A stretch of 7,744 bases of DNA from Chloroflexota bacterium. GTDB lineage: Bacteria; Chloroflexota; Dehalococcoidia; SAR202; UBA11138. This document shows positions 1-5,832 of this stretch, one piece after another (within the stretch, counting starts at the first letter, position 1; each line of letters starts with the position of its first letter). Both the position numbers and the translations under genes were made by a program. The DNA is taken from positions 1 through 7,744 of the forward strand of contig JADFHV010000062.1 of NCBI GenBank assembly GCA_022566975.1, read 5' to 3'. Under the pieces are notes generated by a model. It worked only from the letters and a program-made list of their open reading frames with translations, searched no databases and had not been told where the DNA came from.

Positions 1-567
1 CATCTGGGTCCGCATATCACCAGGGTCTACGCTCACGACCGCTACGCCGTCGTCCCGCAACTCGTTGGCCAGGGTCAACGACAGGAGGTCCAGCGCCGCT
101 TTGCTGGCCCCATACGCTCCCCATCCGGGATAGCCGCCCACGGCGGCGTCGCTGGAGAGGTTGATTACCGTACCGCCGGTCTGCCTGAGCAGCGGCAGGG
201 CGGCCTGCACGAGCCCCAGCGGCGCCAGGACGTTGACGTTGAACACGTCCTCGATGGCGTCAAGGGGATAGTCCGCCAGAGGCGGAAGCGGAGACAGTCC
301 CAGGTCTGAGGCATTGTTAATGAGCAGGTCGAGCCTACCGAAAGACTCTGTCGCCTCGACCAACCGGCGGCGGTGCTCGGCATCCGAGACGTCCCCTGAT
401 ATGGCCACGACGCGATTGCCGTACCTTTTCAGTGGTCCTGCCGTGGCTTCGAGCGGGCCGGCTCCGCGAGCGGTCAGCACGAGGCCGTATCCCTGCTTCG
501 CGAGAAAGCCGGCGAGCTCTGCCCCCAGGCCGCGGCTCGCGCCCGTTATCAGTGCAACTCGACTCAT
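1..567 (-). CDS. SDR-family NAD(P)-dependent oxidoreductase (C-terminus cut by window edge)
   Basis: A classical short-chain dehydrogenase/reductase, reading without a stop from ATG at 567 to the left edge (189 codons; the family is usually about 230-260 residues, so roughly the last 50 are missing). Visible: the dinucleotide-binding motif TGASRGLG at residues 8-15, the structural NNA motif at 84-86, catalytic Ser139 in the NLSS strand, Tyr152 and Lys156 (YGASK), and the PG motif at 182-183 after the sixth strand. An Arg at residue 12 in the Gly-rich loop and Arg34 (TAR) after strand 2 fit an NADP(H) preference, which is inference. The start is supported by a GGAGG 8 nt upstream. The protein should be cytosolic; no signal peptide is seen. 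It appears to be the first gene of its transcript, with a long repeat-rich gap upstream. The substrate cannot be predicted, since the family covers sugars, ketones and acyl-carrier substrates. Confidence 0.9.
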   Translation of the reverse strand, partial: MSRVALITGASRGLGAELAGFLAKQGYGLVLTARGAGPLEATAGPLKRYGNRVVAISGDVSDAEHRRRLVEATESFGRLDLLINNASDLGLSPLPPLADYPLDAIEDVFNVNVLAPLGLVQAALPLLRQTGGTVINLSSDAAVGGYPGWGAYGASKAALDLLSLTLANELRDDGVAVVSVDPGDMRTQM

Positions 568-575
568 CTCATTTT

Positions 576-580
576 CCTCC
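576..580 (-). promoter_or_regulatory. Ribosome binding site of the SDR gene
   Basis: Read on the minus strand this is GGAGG, followed by AAAATGAG and then the ATG at 567-565. The 8-nt spacing is normal and fixes the SDR start. No convincing -35/-10 pair was found between here and the palindrome at 673-699. Confidence 0.7.
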
Positions 581-672
581 GTTCAGGTTGAATGTGTACC
601 AGGTCCTTTCTACAGCCTAGAGCGGAGCGGGCGTACCGGCATCGTGCGGAGGTCCAGAATTGAGGCACGCAG

Positions 673-699
673 AAAGGACAGGTACTCGACCTGTCCTTT
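673..699. repeat. Perfect palindrome, 11-bp arms with 5-nt loop
   Basis: AAAGGACAGGT (673-683), loop ACTCG, then ACCTGTCCTTT (689-699): a perfect inverted repeat. It lies about 105 bp upstream of the SDR start. Neither strand shows a U-run after the stem, apart from the TTT that belongs to the arm, so it is not a classical intrinsic terminator. A partial relative, AGGTCCTTTC, occurs at 601-610, closer to the SDR gene. It could be an operator for a dimeric repressor, a weak terminator, or one copy of a dispersed repeat. Confidence 0.6.
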
Positions 700-795
700 G
701 GTACAAAGGCCGCGACGGGCTAGAGCCTGATTTATGAGCTCGTTGAATAGTTCCTGCGAGCGCGGCTAGGGGTCAGTCACGGATGATTCGATCGG

Positions 796-927
796 TGTCA
801 TTCTGAACCCTTCGGCTTTGCTCAGGATAGACTCCGTGAAGAATCTAAGGAGGTCGGAATGTTGCGCGACGTAGCTTGAACAGGCAACGGCCCTAGATTC
901 TTCGTCGCTACGCTCCTCAGAATGACA
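796..927. repeat. Composite inverted repeat (TGTCATTCTGA ... GAAGAATCTA type)
   Basis: The left half starts with TGTCATTCTGA (796-806) and ends with GAAGAATCTA (838-847). The right half is its inverse: TAGATTCTTC (894-903) through TCAGAATGACA (917-927). Both terminal blocks (11 bp outer, 10 bp inner) match perfectly. The DNA between the blocks differs in length, about 31 bp on the left and 13 bp on the right. The halves flank a spacer of about 46 bp (848-893). I recall the block pair (TCATTCTGA next to GAAGAATCT) as a common dispersed intergenic palindrome in several bacterial genomes; that is memory, not a search. No transposase is nearby, so if mobile it would be non-autonomous. Confidence 0.6.
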
Positions 928-1000
928 GACTCGGTGAACTCGGCCGGAACCTTCCTAATAGGCGTGACAAAGCACTAAGTTCACGATTCATGGTTCGACA

Positions 1001-1078
1001 GGCTCACCCTGAGCGGGGAATGCCTATCTTCGGCTCACCCTGAGCGGGGAAATGCCTATCTTCCGCTCACCCCTGAGC
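1001..1078. repeat. Imperfect tandem repeat, 31/32-bp unit, about 2.5 copies
   Basis: Unit 1 (1001-1031) begins GGCTCACCCTGAGCGGGGAA and ends ATGCCTATCTTC. Unit 2 (1032-1063) is identical except for one extra A in the A-run. A third, truncated and diverged copy starts at 1064 (CGCTCACCCCTGAGC). Each unit holds the small palindrome GCTCACCCTGAGC. The array is bracketed by TTCGACA before (994-1000) and CTTGTCGA after (1078-1085), which are roughly inverse to each other, so the whole 994-1085 block may be one palindromic element with an internally duplicated centre. Confidence 0.7.
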
Positions 1079-1147
1079 TTGTCGATGGGCGCTCGTTTAG
1101 CATCCGAATGCCTGGACTAGCAGGCTGATGATATATGGGGTGTGCAG

Positions 1148-1224
1148 AGGGGCGAAGCCCCTTTGCCGGAGCCTGAGGGCGCCCCTCAGATACAATTCCT
1201 TCCCCCTTCCTGCCAGGAAGGGGG
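1148..1224. repeat. Cluster of three perfect hairpins
   Basis: Three stem-loops follow one another. AGGGGC-GAA-GCCCCT lies at 1148-1162. CTGAGGG-CGC-CCCTCAG lies at 1173-1189. CCCCCTTCCT-GCC-AGGAAGGGGG lies at 1202-1224, with 10-bp arms. The last ends 36 nt beyond the response regulator's stop codon in the direction of its transcription. None is followed by a T-run on either strand, so a canonical rho-independent terminator is not supported. They could still slow polymerase or protect the 3' end of the operon mRNA. They may equally be a dispersed repeat that settled behind the operon. Confidence 0.55.
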
Positions 1225-1260
1225 TCAGAGGGGATGGTCGAAAGGGTTTCCAGCAGCCTA

Positions 1261-1899
1261 CTAGAGCTCGATCAGGCCCCTGTGGACCGCGTTGGCGACG
1301 GCTTCGGTGCGGTTGCCGGCGTCCAGCTTGCGCATCACCGAGCCGACGTGGAACTTCGCCGTTCGGACCGCTATTCCCAGCCGGTCCGCGATTTCCTTAT
1401 TCTGGAGGCCCGTCGCCAGCAGGCCCAGCACCTCCAATTCCCGCGGAGTCAGGGAGGTTGTGGAGTCTTGTGTCGCGCTGACACGCCTCAGCAGCTTGGA
1501 CGCAACCAGCGGCTGTAGGAGGGAGCCTCCGGCGTTGACGACGCGGACCGCGTCGAAGACCTGTTCACGCGGCCCACCCTTGAGAATGTATCCCTGCGCC
1601 CCGGCCTGGACTGCCGCCATGATACGGTCATCAGTGTCGAACGCCGTGAAGACGATCACTCGGACGTCGGGGTCACGGTCTCGCATACGCCTCAGCGCCT
1701 CGACGCCATCCACCTCCGGCATCTCCAGATCGAGCAGCACGACGTGGGGCCGCAGCTCCGCGACCTTCTGGACGGCTTCCATGCCCCCGCCGGCCTCGCC
1801 GACCACCTTAAAGTCCGGTTGTGTGCTCAAGACGGCGACTAACCCGTCGAGCAGGACGGGGTGATCATCGGCGACAAGTATGCGAATCGGGTCGCTCAA
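1261..1899 (-). CDS. NarL/FixJ-family response regulator, REC-LuxR HTH
   Basis: A 212-residue DNA-binding response regulator, full length for the family. The receiver domain (about 5-120) has the acidic pair Asp11-Asp12, phospho-acceptor Asp57 in VVLLDLEMP, Thr85 and Lys107. A linker leads to a LuxR-type helix-turn-helix (about 150-210) starting LTPRELEVL, with recognition region NKEIADRLGIAVRTAKFHV. The start is TTG at 1899-1897: the upstream kinase's TGA (1898-1896) overlaps it as TTGA. No ATG or GTG is in frame further upstream before the kinase coding region, and starting later would delete the first receiver strand. Translation is therefore probably coupled to the kinase, since no good ribosome binding site is visible. 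It should be phosphorylated by that kinase and act as a transcription factor. Targets are unknown; autoregulation of this operon is a reasonable guess. Confidence 0.93.
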   Translation of the reverse strand: MSDPIRILVADDHPVLLDGLVAVLSTQPDFKVVGEAGGGMEAVQKVAELRPHVVLLDLEMPEVDGVEALRRMRDRDPDVRVIVFTAFDTDDRIMAAVQAGAQGYILKGGPREQVFDAVRVVNAGGSLLQPLVASKLLRRVSATQDSTTSLTPRELEVLGLLATGLQNKEIADRLGIAVRTAKFHVGSVMRKLDAGNRTEAVANAVHRGLIEL

Positions 1900-3107
1900 G
1901 GCTCGTCTCGCTCGCGGACAACCGGGGGCGGTCCCACAGGGATGTGTATGTCGATGCGCGTGCCGACTTCCACGCCGCTCTCCACAGTCATGCGGCCACC
2001 CATCAGGGCGGCCCGCTCATTAATACCGACGAGGCCGTAGCGCTCCTCCGGGACCGATGCCGGGTCGAACCCCCTGCCATCGTCGGTCACGGAGAGCCGT
2101 ATCTCTCCAGGCGTGGAGACCAGCCGCATCACTACCCTGGTCGCTCCGGAGTGTCTCACGACGTTGGTCAGGGCCTCCTGGGCGACCCTGTACAGGCCTA
2201 CCTCGACCGAAGAGGGAAGGGGGACGGCGTGCCCTTCCGCTGCGAAATCTATCTCCAGGTCCGTGTCGCCGGACAGGTCGTTCCCCAGCGCGGCCAGCGC
2301 TTCGTCCAGGGTACGGCCCTCCAGCGGGGCGGCTCGCAGGTCGAGCACCGAACGGCGGGCCTCGTCCAGGCTACTCTGAGTCAGAGCGAGGGCCTTGCGG
2401 ACCGCCTGCCGCCCAGGTTCGAGGTCTGTGGGCGTCTCAAGGTGCGCGTCGGCTGCCTCGAGCTGGAGCGCCGTCGCCGCCAGGCCCTGGGCTAGGGTGT
2501 CGTGGATCTCGCGGGCCAGCCTGTTACGTTCCTCGAGCGCACCGAGCTCCGAGCTGCGCTGGAAGAGCCGGGCACGTTCGATCGCGATGCTCAAGAGGTC
2601 CCCGACCGTATACAGGAGGCGGAGATCATCGGGTGATAGCTCCCGCCAATCGGTGCTTGCCACGTTCAGCACGCCCAGCTTCCTCTCACCGGCGGCATAC
2701 AGCGGCACGCTGGCGTGGTATCGTAACCCGTCCGTCCCGTCCACGAGGGCCTGGAGCCGGCTGCATGTGACCACGTTGACGTTCGCGGCGCCTTCCAGGT
2801 CCCCCCGCCGATATGTATCCAGACAGTAGCAGGAGCCCTCCATCAACTCGGGGTTGTTGGCCAGTCCCGGCGGGAGGTTCTGGGCGGCCGCCAGATACGA
2901 ATCGTCGTTACCGTCGTCCAGCAGCCAGACCCAGCCGGTCTGGAGGCCCAACAGCTCCGCCACTCGGGCCAGGGTCGTCTGCAGAGCGCGCCCAAGATCA
3001 ACCTCACGGTTGAGCCCCTCCGCGATTGCGTTGAGGATGGAGAGCTCGCGGTTACGCTTCCGCAACTGCTCGGCATTCGCACCGGTCCCGGCCTCGTCAG
3101 GGGTCAT
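1896..3107 (-). CDS. Cytosolic GAF-domain sensor histidine kinase (HisKA_3/HATPase)
   Basis: A 403-residue kinase of the NarL-partner class. Numbering is from ATG at 3107, chosen because TGATG joins it to the preceding MBL gene's stop; an in-frame ATG at 3173 would add 22 residues that overlap that gene. A GAF domain spans about 27-180. The HisKA_3 dimerisation domain (about 188-260) carries ERNRLAREIHDTLAQGL with phospho-His202. The HATPase domain (about 300-391) shows QEALTNVVRH (N box, Asn315), DDGRGF (G1) and YGLVGINERA (G2). No membrane segment or signal peptide exists, so it senses something inside the cell. The GAF domain has Cys93-x-Cys95 and Cys115 (GSCYCL, VTCSRL), a pattern that could hold a metal, Fe-S or other cofactor, or work as a thiol switch; this is inference. 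It overlaps the response regulator gene by 4 nt, making it the obvious partner. Confidence 0.92.
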   Translation of the reverse strand: MTPDEAGTGANAEQLRKRNRELSILNAIAEGLNREVDLGRALQTTLARVAELLGLQTGWVWLLDDGNDDSYLAAAQNLPPGLANNPELMEGSCYCLDTYRRGDLEGAANVNVVTCSRLQALVDGTDGLRYHASVPLYAAGERKLGVLNVASTDWRELSPDDLRLLYTVGDLLSIAIERARLFQRSSELGALEERNRLAREIHDTLAQGLAATALQLEAADAHLETPTDLEPGRQAVRKALALTQSSLDEARRSVLDLRAAPLEGRTLDEALAALGNDLSGDTDLEIDFAAEGHAVPLPSSVEVGLYRVAQEALTNVVRHSGATRVVMRLVSTPGEIRLSVTDDGRGFDPASVPEERYGLVGINERAALMGGRMTVESGVEVGTRIDIHIPVGPPPVVRERDEP

Positions 3108-3826
3108 CAGGCGGCTTCCCATTCCGTTGGGATTCCGGCCCCGGGCACGCCCTCGGTGGGCTGGAGCATCCACACCTCCCGGTGGTCCGGTAGGTCTTCC
3201 GGGCGCAGCCCGATGGAGCCGGCGCCCACGAGCCGTACGCTGCTCTGTTCCGCCAGCCAGCGCTCAGGCGACTTCAGGGTTGACGACACCGTGGTCAGGC
3301 CGCTGACATAGTAGTGCATCGGGACGACCACGCGGGGCGATAGGAGCCGCACGAGCTCGTCCACCTGGGCGAAGGTCAACAGATGGCACGAGTCGTCCAC
3401 GGTGACCATCAGCACGTCCACGCCAGTGAGTTGCTCCCGCACGGCGCCGGGAATGTCGTGACGGTTATCACCGATGTGGCAGTACCGGACGCCATCGGCT
3501 TCCACGACGAAGACCGTATTGGGCATCGCCTGCGACCCGTGGCCGGCGACGTGCAGGTCGGGCACTCCGCGGACGAGGATGTCGCCGCCGTCGAACTCGC
3601 TAGCTCCAGTAGCGCCGGTAAGCACCGCGGGCCGTCCGGCAACGCGCTGGACGGCGTTATGGTCGAAGTGGTCGTGGGTCACCAGGACGGCGTCCGCGCG
3701 CACCTGCGGAAAGGGCTTGAGGAACCAGTGACTGTCCGGTCTGTTGCCGAAGGGGTCGATGAGGACCCGGGTGCCTCCGGGCGACGTCCAACCGAAGGCG
3801 CAGTGGCCGAAGTAGGTCAGGCTCAT
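3107..3826 (-). CDS. MBL-fold metal-dependent hydrolase (UlaG-like)
   Basis: A 239-residue metallo-beta-lactamase-superfamily protein of the small UlaG-like type. Visible features are the N-terminal GHCAF motif (His8), LIDPF (Asp24), the metal motif THDHFDH (His51, His53, Asp55, His56), the HIGD motif (His117, Asp120) and the late VPMHYY (His171). These fit a binuclear metal hydrolase. The segment after HIGD reads TVDDSCHLLT, where relatives I recall have a Gly-rich PVGG turn; that may alter the active-site rim. It follows the M20 peptidase gene by 6 nt and its stop overlaps the kinase start, so it belongs to the same transcript. No clear ribosome binding site precedes it, which suggests translation coupled to the peptidase gene. 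The family includes lactonases, nucleases and phosphodiesterases, so the substrate is open. Cytosolic location is expected, as no signal peptide is seen. Confidence 0.88.
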   Translation of the reverse strand: MSLTYFGHCAFGWTSPGGTRVLIDPFGNRPDSHWFLKPFPQVRADAVLVTHDHFDHNAVQRVAGRPAVLTGATGASEFDGGDILVRGVPDLHVAGHGSQAMPNTVFVVEADGVRYCHIGDNRHDIPGAVREQLTGVDVLMVTVDDSCHLLTFAQVDELVRLLSPRVVVPMHYYVSGLTTVSSTLKSPERWLAEQSSVRLVGAGSIGLRPEDLPDHREVWMLQPTEGVPGAGIPTEWEAA

Positions 3827-3832
3827 CGGAGG

Positions 3833-4909
3833 TCACGCCGTGAGGAGCGTCTCGCAGAGGTGGGCGGCGTCGACCAGGTCCGAGATGGTGACGAACTCCC
3901 GGACCGTGTGCATGTTGGTATCGGCCATGCCAACCACCACGGCGCTGATTCCACGCTGTCGGAAGACGTTGCCGTCGGTGCCTCCGCCGGAGGGCTTCAT
4001 GACCGGCTCCAGGCCCAGAGATCGAAGCGCCGCCTTAACCCGGTTGGTCGCCGGGTCGTCGTCCGTCAGGGTGTAGGTCTCGAACTGGGTGTCGAGGTCC
4101 TGCTCTATTACCGCCTCCGGGAACATCCGTCGGACCTCTTTGACCGCCTGGGTTATCTGAAGGGTGATCGCGTCCAGGGTCTCCAGATTGCGGCTCCGGA
4201 ACTCGCCCTTGACGACGGCGTTCTCGGGTACGGTGTTTCGCACCGAGCCGCCCTCGATGGTGCCGACGTTGAAGGTAGTCTCGTCGTCCAGGCGTCCCTG
4301 CGGTAGGCGGGTGATGATCTCGGCAGCCACGCGGACGGCCGACAGGCCCTTCTCGGGCTCCACACCGGCGTGGGCGCCGCGGCCGGTTATCGTCAGGTCG
4401 AAGCCTATGTAGGTGGGGCTGGCGGCGGTGATCTGGCTTGCGGGGCCCTCGCCGTCGAACACGATCGCCTCCGTGGCCTGGATTCTCGAAAAATCCAGGT
4501 TGCGGGCGCCCACCAGACCGATCTCCTCCTCCCGCGTAAAGGCGATCTCTACGCTTCCGTGGGCCGTGCCGTCCTCACGGAGAGACTCCAGCGCCTCCAG
4601 GATGGCCGCAACGCCGGCCTTGCAGTCCCCGCCTACTATGGTGGAGCCGTCGGAGAAGACGCGATCGCTGTCCACCTTGGGCTTGATGCCTCTGCCCGGC
4701 TCGACGGTGTCCATGTGGGCGGAGAACAGTAGTGGGTCGTTACCGCCGTCCGAGGCGATCAGGTTGCCGTAGTCGTCGCGGGTCACCGAAAGGCCCAGTG
4801 CCTCCAGGCGCCGGTGCAGCTCGACGGCCACCTCCTCCTCTTCGCCGGACGGGCTGTCGATCTGGACGAGGTCGCAGAAGGTCTTCACCAGACGTTCGCG
4901 GTTGATCAT
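3833..4909 (-). CDS. M20-family metallopeptidase, peptidase T-like
   Basis: A 358-residue M20/M25/M40 peptidase, likely a cytosolic di-zinc amino- or tripeptidase of the PepT/YqjE type. Metal ligands and catalytic residues are all present: His65 and Asp67 in SAHMDTV, bridging Asp95 in GGDCKAG, general base Glu128 and ligand Glu129 in REEEIG, Asp152 in VFDGEG and His334 in NMHTV. The dimerisation/lid domain lies about 163-270, beginning near the conserved GRGAHAGVEPEKG. The family's C-terminal GGGTDGN motif is also present. Length is slightly shorter than E. coli PepT (about 408). It is the first gene of the four-gene minus-strand operon, about 22 nt downstream of the predicted transcription start. 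No good Shine-Dalgarno is seen in that short leader. Peptide substrate preference cannot be read. A related deacylase or carboxypeptidase role is the main alternative. Confidence 0.9.
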   Translation of the reverse strand: MINRERLVKTFCDLVQIDSPSGEEEEVAVELHRRLEALGLSVTRDDYGNLIASDGGNDPLLFSAHMDTVEPGRGIKPKVDSDRVFSDGSTIVGGDCKAGVAAILEALESLREDGTAHGSVEIAFTREEEIGLVGARNLDFSRIQATEAIVFDGEGPASQITAASPTYIGFDLTITGRGAHAGVEPEKGLSAVRVAAEIITRLPQGRLDDETTFNVGTIEGGSVRNTVPENAVVKGEFRSRNLETLDAITLQITQAVKEVRRMFPEAVIEQDLDTQFETYTLTDDDPATNRVKAALRSLGLEPVMKPSGGGTDGNVFRQRGISAVVVGMADTNMHTVREFVTISDLVDAAHLCETLLTA

Positions 4910-4938
4910 GGGCGTTTCGTGTGGATGTTCACGCCGCT

Positions 4939-4966
4939 ATTGTATTGCGCGGGCGACGGCTGTCAA
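4939..4966 (-). promoter_or_regulatory. Sigma-70-type promoter of the peptidase-MBL-kinase-regulator operon
   Basis: Read on the minus strand: TTGACA (4966-4961, perfect -35 consensus), 16-bp spacer, TACAAT (4944-4939, five of six -10 positions). The predicted start of transcription is near 4932, leaving a leader of about 22 nt before the ATG at 4909. No other convincing promoter is seen inside the operon, so this probably drives all four genes. Confidence 0.7.
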
Positions 4967-4982
4967 GGAAGGCCGACGCGTG

Positions 4983-5012
4983 TTGGACTCTGTGCCATGC
5001 GGACGGTAAACT
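4983..5012 (+). promoter_or_regulatory. Possible weak promoter for radC
   Basis: TTGGAC (4983-4988), 18-bp spacer, TAAACT (5007-5012). The -35 matches only TTG and the -10 four of six positions, so support is modest. Its position about 33 bp before the radC ATG suits a divergent promoter in the 135-bp gap to the peptidase gene. Confidence 0.3.
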
Positions 5013-5031
5013 ACCCTGCACATCCAGGCGC

Positions 5032-5036
5032 GGGAG
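5032..5036 (+). promoter_or_regulatory. Ribosome binding site that sets the radC start
   Basis: GGGAG lies 8 nt before ATG at 5045. The frame stays open upstream to an ATG at 4814, but that would overlap the divergent peptidase gene and its promoter. The predicted protein starting at 5045 has normal RadC length. Confidence 0.6.
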
Positions 5037-5044
5037 CTAGGCCC

Positions 5045-5752
5045 ATGACGGACGAGGCGCAAACCCAGTACGCGACGATGATCCGCGACCTTCCCCAGGG
5101 AGAGCGTCCCAGGGAGAGGCTCAGGGAGCAGGGGCCCGGCCATCTCAACAACGCCGAGCTGATAGCCATCCTGCTCCGCACGGGCGTCAAGGGCGAGAGC
5201 GTCGTCAACCTGGCGACCAGGCTTCTGTCGGAGCTCGGGGGCCTTTCCGGGATGGCGCGCGCCGGTTACGCCGAGCTGTGCTCGCTGAAGGGCATCAGCG
5301 ACGCGAAGGCCTGCCAGCTAATGGCCGCCCTGGAGCTGGGGCGGAGGCTGGTGTCGCTGCACCCCGAGGGACGCCCGTTCGTGCGCACCCCGCAGGACGT
5401 CTTCAACCTCCTGGGCGCGGAGATGGGTGTTCTGGACCAGGAGCACCTTCGAGTCCTGATTCTCAACACAAAGAACGAGGTCCGGGGGGTGCATGAGGTC
5501 TACAAGGGCAACGTGAACTCCTCGTCGGTGCGGGTCGCGGAGGTGCTGCGGCCGGCCATGCGTGAAAACTGTCCGTCGGTGATCGTCGTCCACAACCATC
5601 CCTCGGGCGACCCCTCGCCCAGCCCGGAGGACGTGCTCATCACCAGGCAGATACGCTCGGGCGGCGAGATGATGGACATCGAGCTGTTGGACCACATCAT
5701 CATCGGCGGCAACGGGTGGGTAAGCCTGAAGGAGAAGGGCCTCGGTTTCTAG
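5045..5752 (+). CDS. radC: RadC family protein (UPF0758/JAMM)
   Basis: A 235-residue RadC, close to the usual 220-230. The N-terminal UPF0758 domain (about 14-100) has IRDLPQGERPRERL, LNNAELIAILLRTG and a helix-hairpin-helix-like segment ending in LKGISDAKACQLMAALELGRR. The C-terminal JAB1/MPN domain (about 112-235) has a full JAMM signature: Glu133 (EHLRVLILNTKN) and His183-x-His185-x10-Asp196 in VHNHPSGDPSPSPED. A zinc-dependent hydrolase fold is therefore intact. The old link to DNA repair was withdrawn for E. coli and the true role of chromosomal RadC is uncertain. Here it stands alone, divergent from the peptidase operon and 80 bp upstream of the cupin cluster. No terminator hairpin is seen after it, so read-through into the cupins is possible. 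It shows no sign of a phage or plasmid context. Confidence 0.95.
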   Translation: MTDEAQTQYATMIRDLPQGERPRERLREQGPGHLNNAELIAILLRTGVKGESVVNLATRLLSELGGLSGMARAGYAELCSLKGISDAKACQLMAALELGRRLVSLHPEGRPFVRTPQDVFNLLGAEMGVLDQEHLRVLILNTKNEVRGVHEVYKGNVNSSSVRVAEVLRPAMRENCPSVIVVHNHPSGDPSPSPEDVLITRQIRSGGEMMDIELLDHIIIGGNGWVSLKEKGLGF

Positions 5753-5787
5753 GGGCGTGGGGTCCGGTGCATGGTCGGCTTCTGGCG

Positions 5788-5793
5788 TATAAT
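5788..5793 (+). promoter_or_regulatory. Consensus -10 box upstream of the cupin cluster
   Basis: A perfect TATAAT 39 nt before the first cupin ATG. No good -35 hexamer is seen at 16-18 bp spacing (CGGTGC at 17), and there is no extended TG motif, so it may need an activator. The expected transcription start is near 5800. Confidence 0.45.
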
Positions 5794-5832
5794 TGGCGGC
5801 GTCGCGTCGCTGAAAACGGCCGGAGGTGAGCG

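Larger units (their letters stand above)
568..1260. other. Repeat-rich intergenic region without a recognisable gene
   Basis: This stretch of about 690 bp lies between the 5' end of the SDR gene and the 3' end of the response regulator gene, both on the minus strand. No open frame in it resembles a known protein or has a good ribosome binding site. It holds, in order, a perfect 27-bp palindrome (673-699), a composite inverted repeat (796-927), an imperfect 31/32-bp tandem repeat (1001-1078) and three consecutive perfect hairpins (1148-1224). The stretches between them (about 700-795 and 928-1000) show nothing I can identify. It looks like accumulated dispersed palindromic repeats rather than a decayed gene. 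Confidence 0.6.

Noticed and set aside
314..730. Plus-strand open frame crossing the SDR start
   Set aside because: Antisense to SDR codons over more than half its length, no ribosome binding site, Ser/Arg/Pro-rich translation.
985..1010. GGTTCGAC resembling a tRNA T-loop
   Set aside because: No acceptor, D or anticodon stems can be folded around it. It is part of the palindromic repeat block.
1001..1078. Possible CRISPR array
   Set aside because: The 31/32-bp units abut directly with no spacers, there are fewer than three full copies and no cas genes are present.
1202..1224. Classical rho-independent terminator for the regulator operon
   Set aside because: The stem is strong, but no T-run follows it in the direction of transcription.
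1821..2495. Plus-strand open frame of 224 codons
   Set aside because: Antisense to the kinase and regulator. Arg/Gly-rich translation without a domain.
3108..3173. Longer kinase start adding 22 residues
   Set aside because: It overlaps the end of the MBL gene by 67 nt, has no ribosome binding site, and the residues are low-complexity Arg/Gly/Pro. The TGATG junction at 3107 is the typical coupled start.
3383..4306. Plus-strand open frame of 307 codons
   Set aside because: It is antisense to the MBL and M20 genes, which have full sets of catalytic motifs. Its translation has no recognisable domain; GC-rich DNA commonly yields such open antisense frames.
4814..5044. N-terminal extension of radC by 77 residues
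   Set aside because: It would run antisense through the start of the peptidase gene and its promoter. The extra residues do not resemble RadC, and ATG at 5045 has a ribosome binding site and gives family length.
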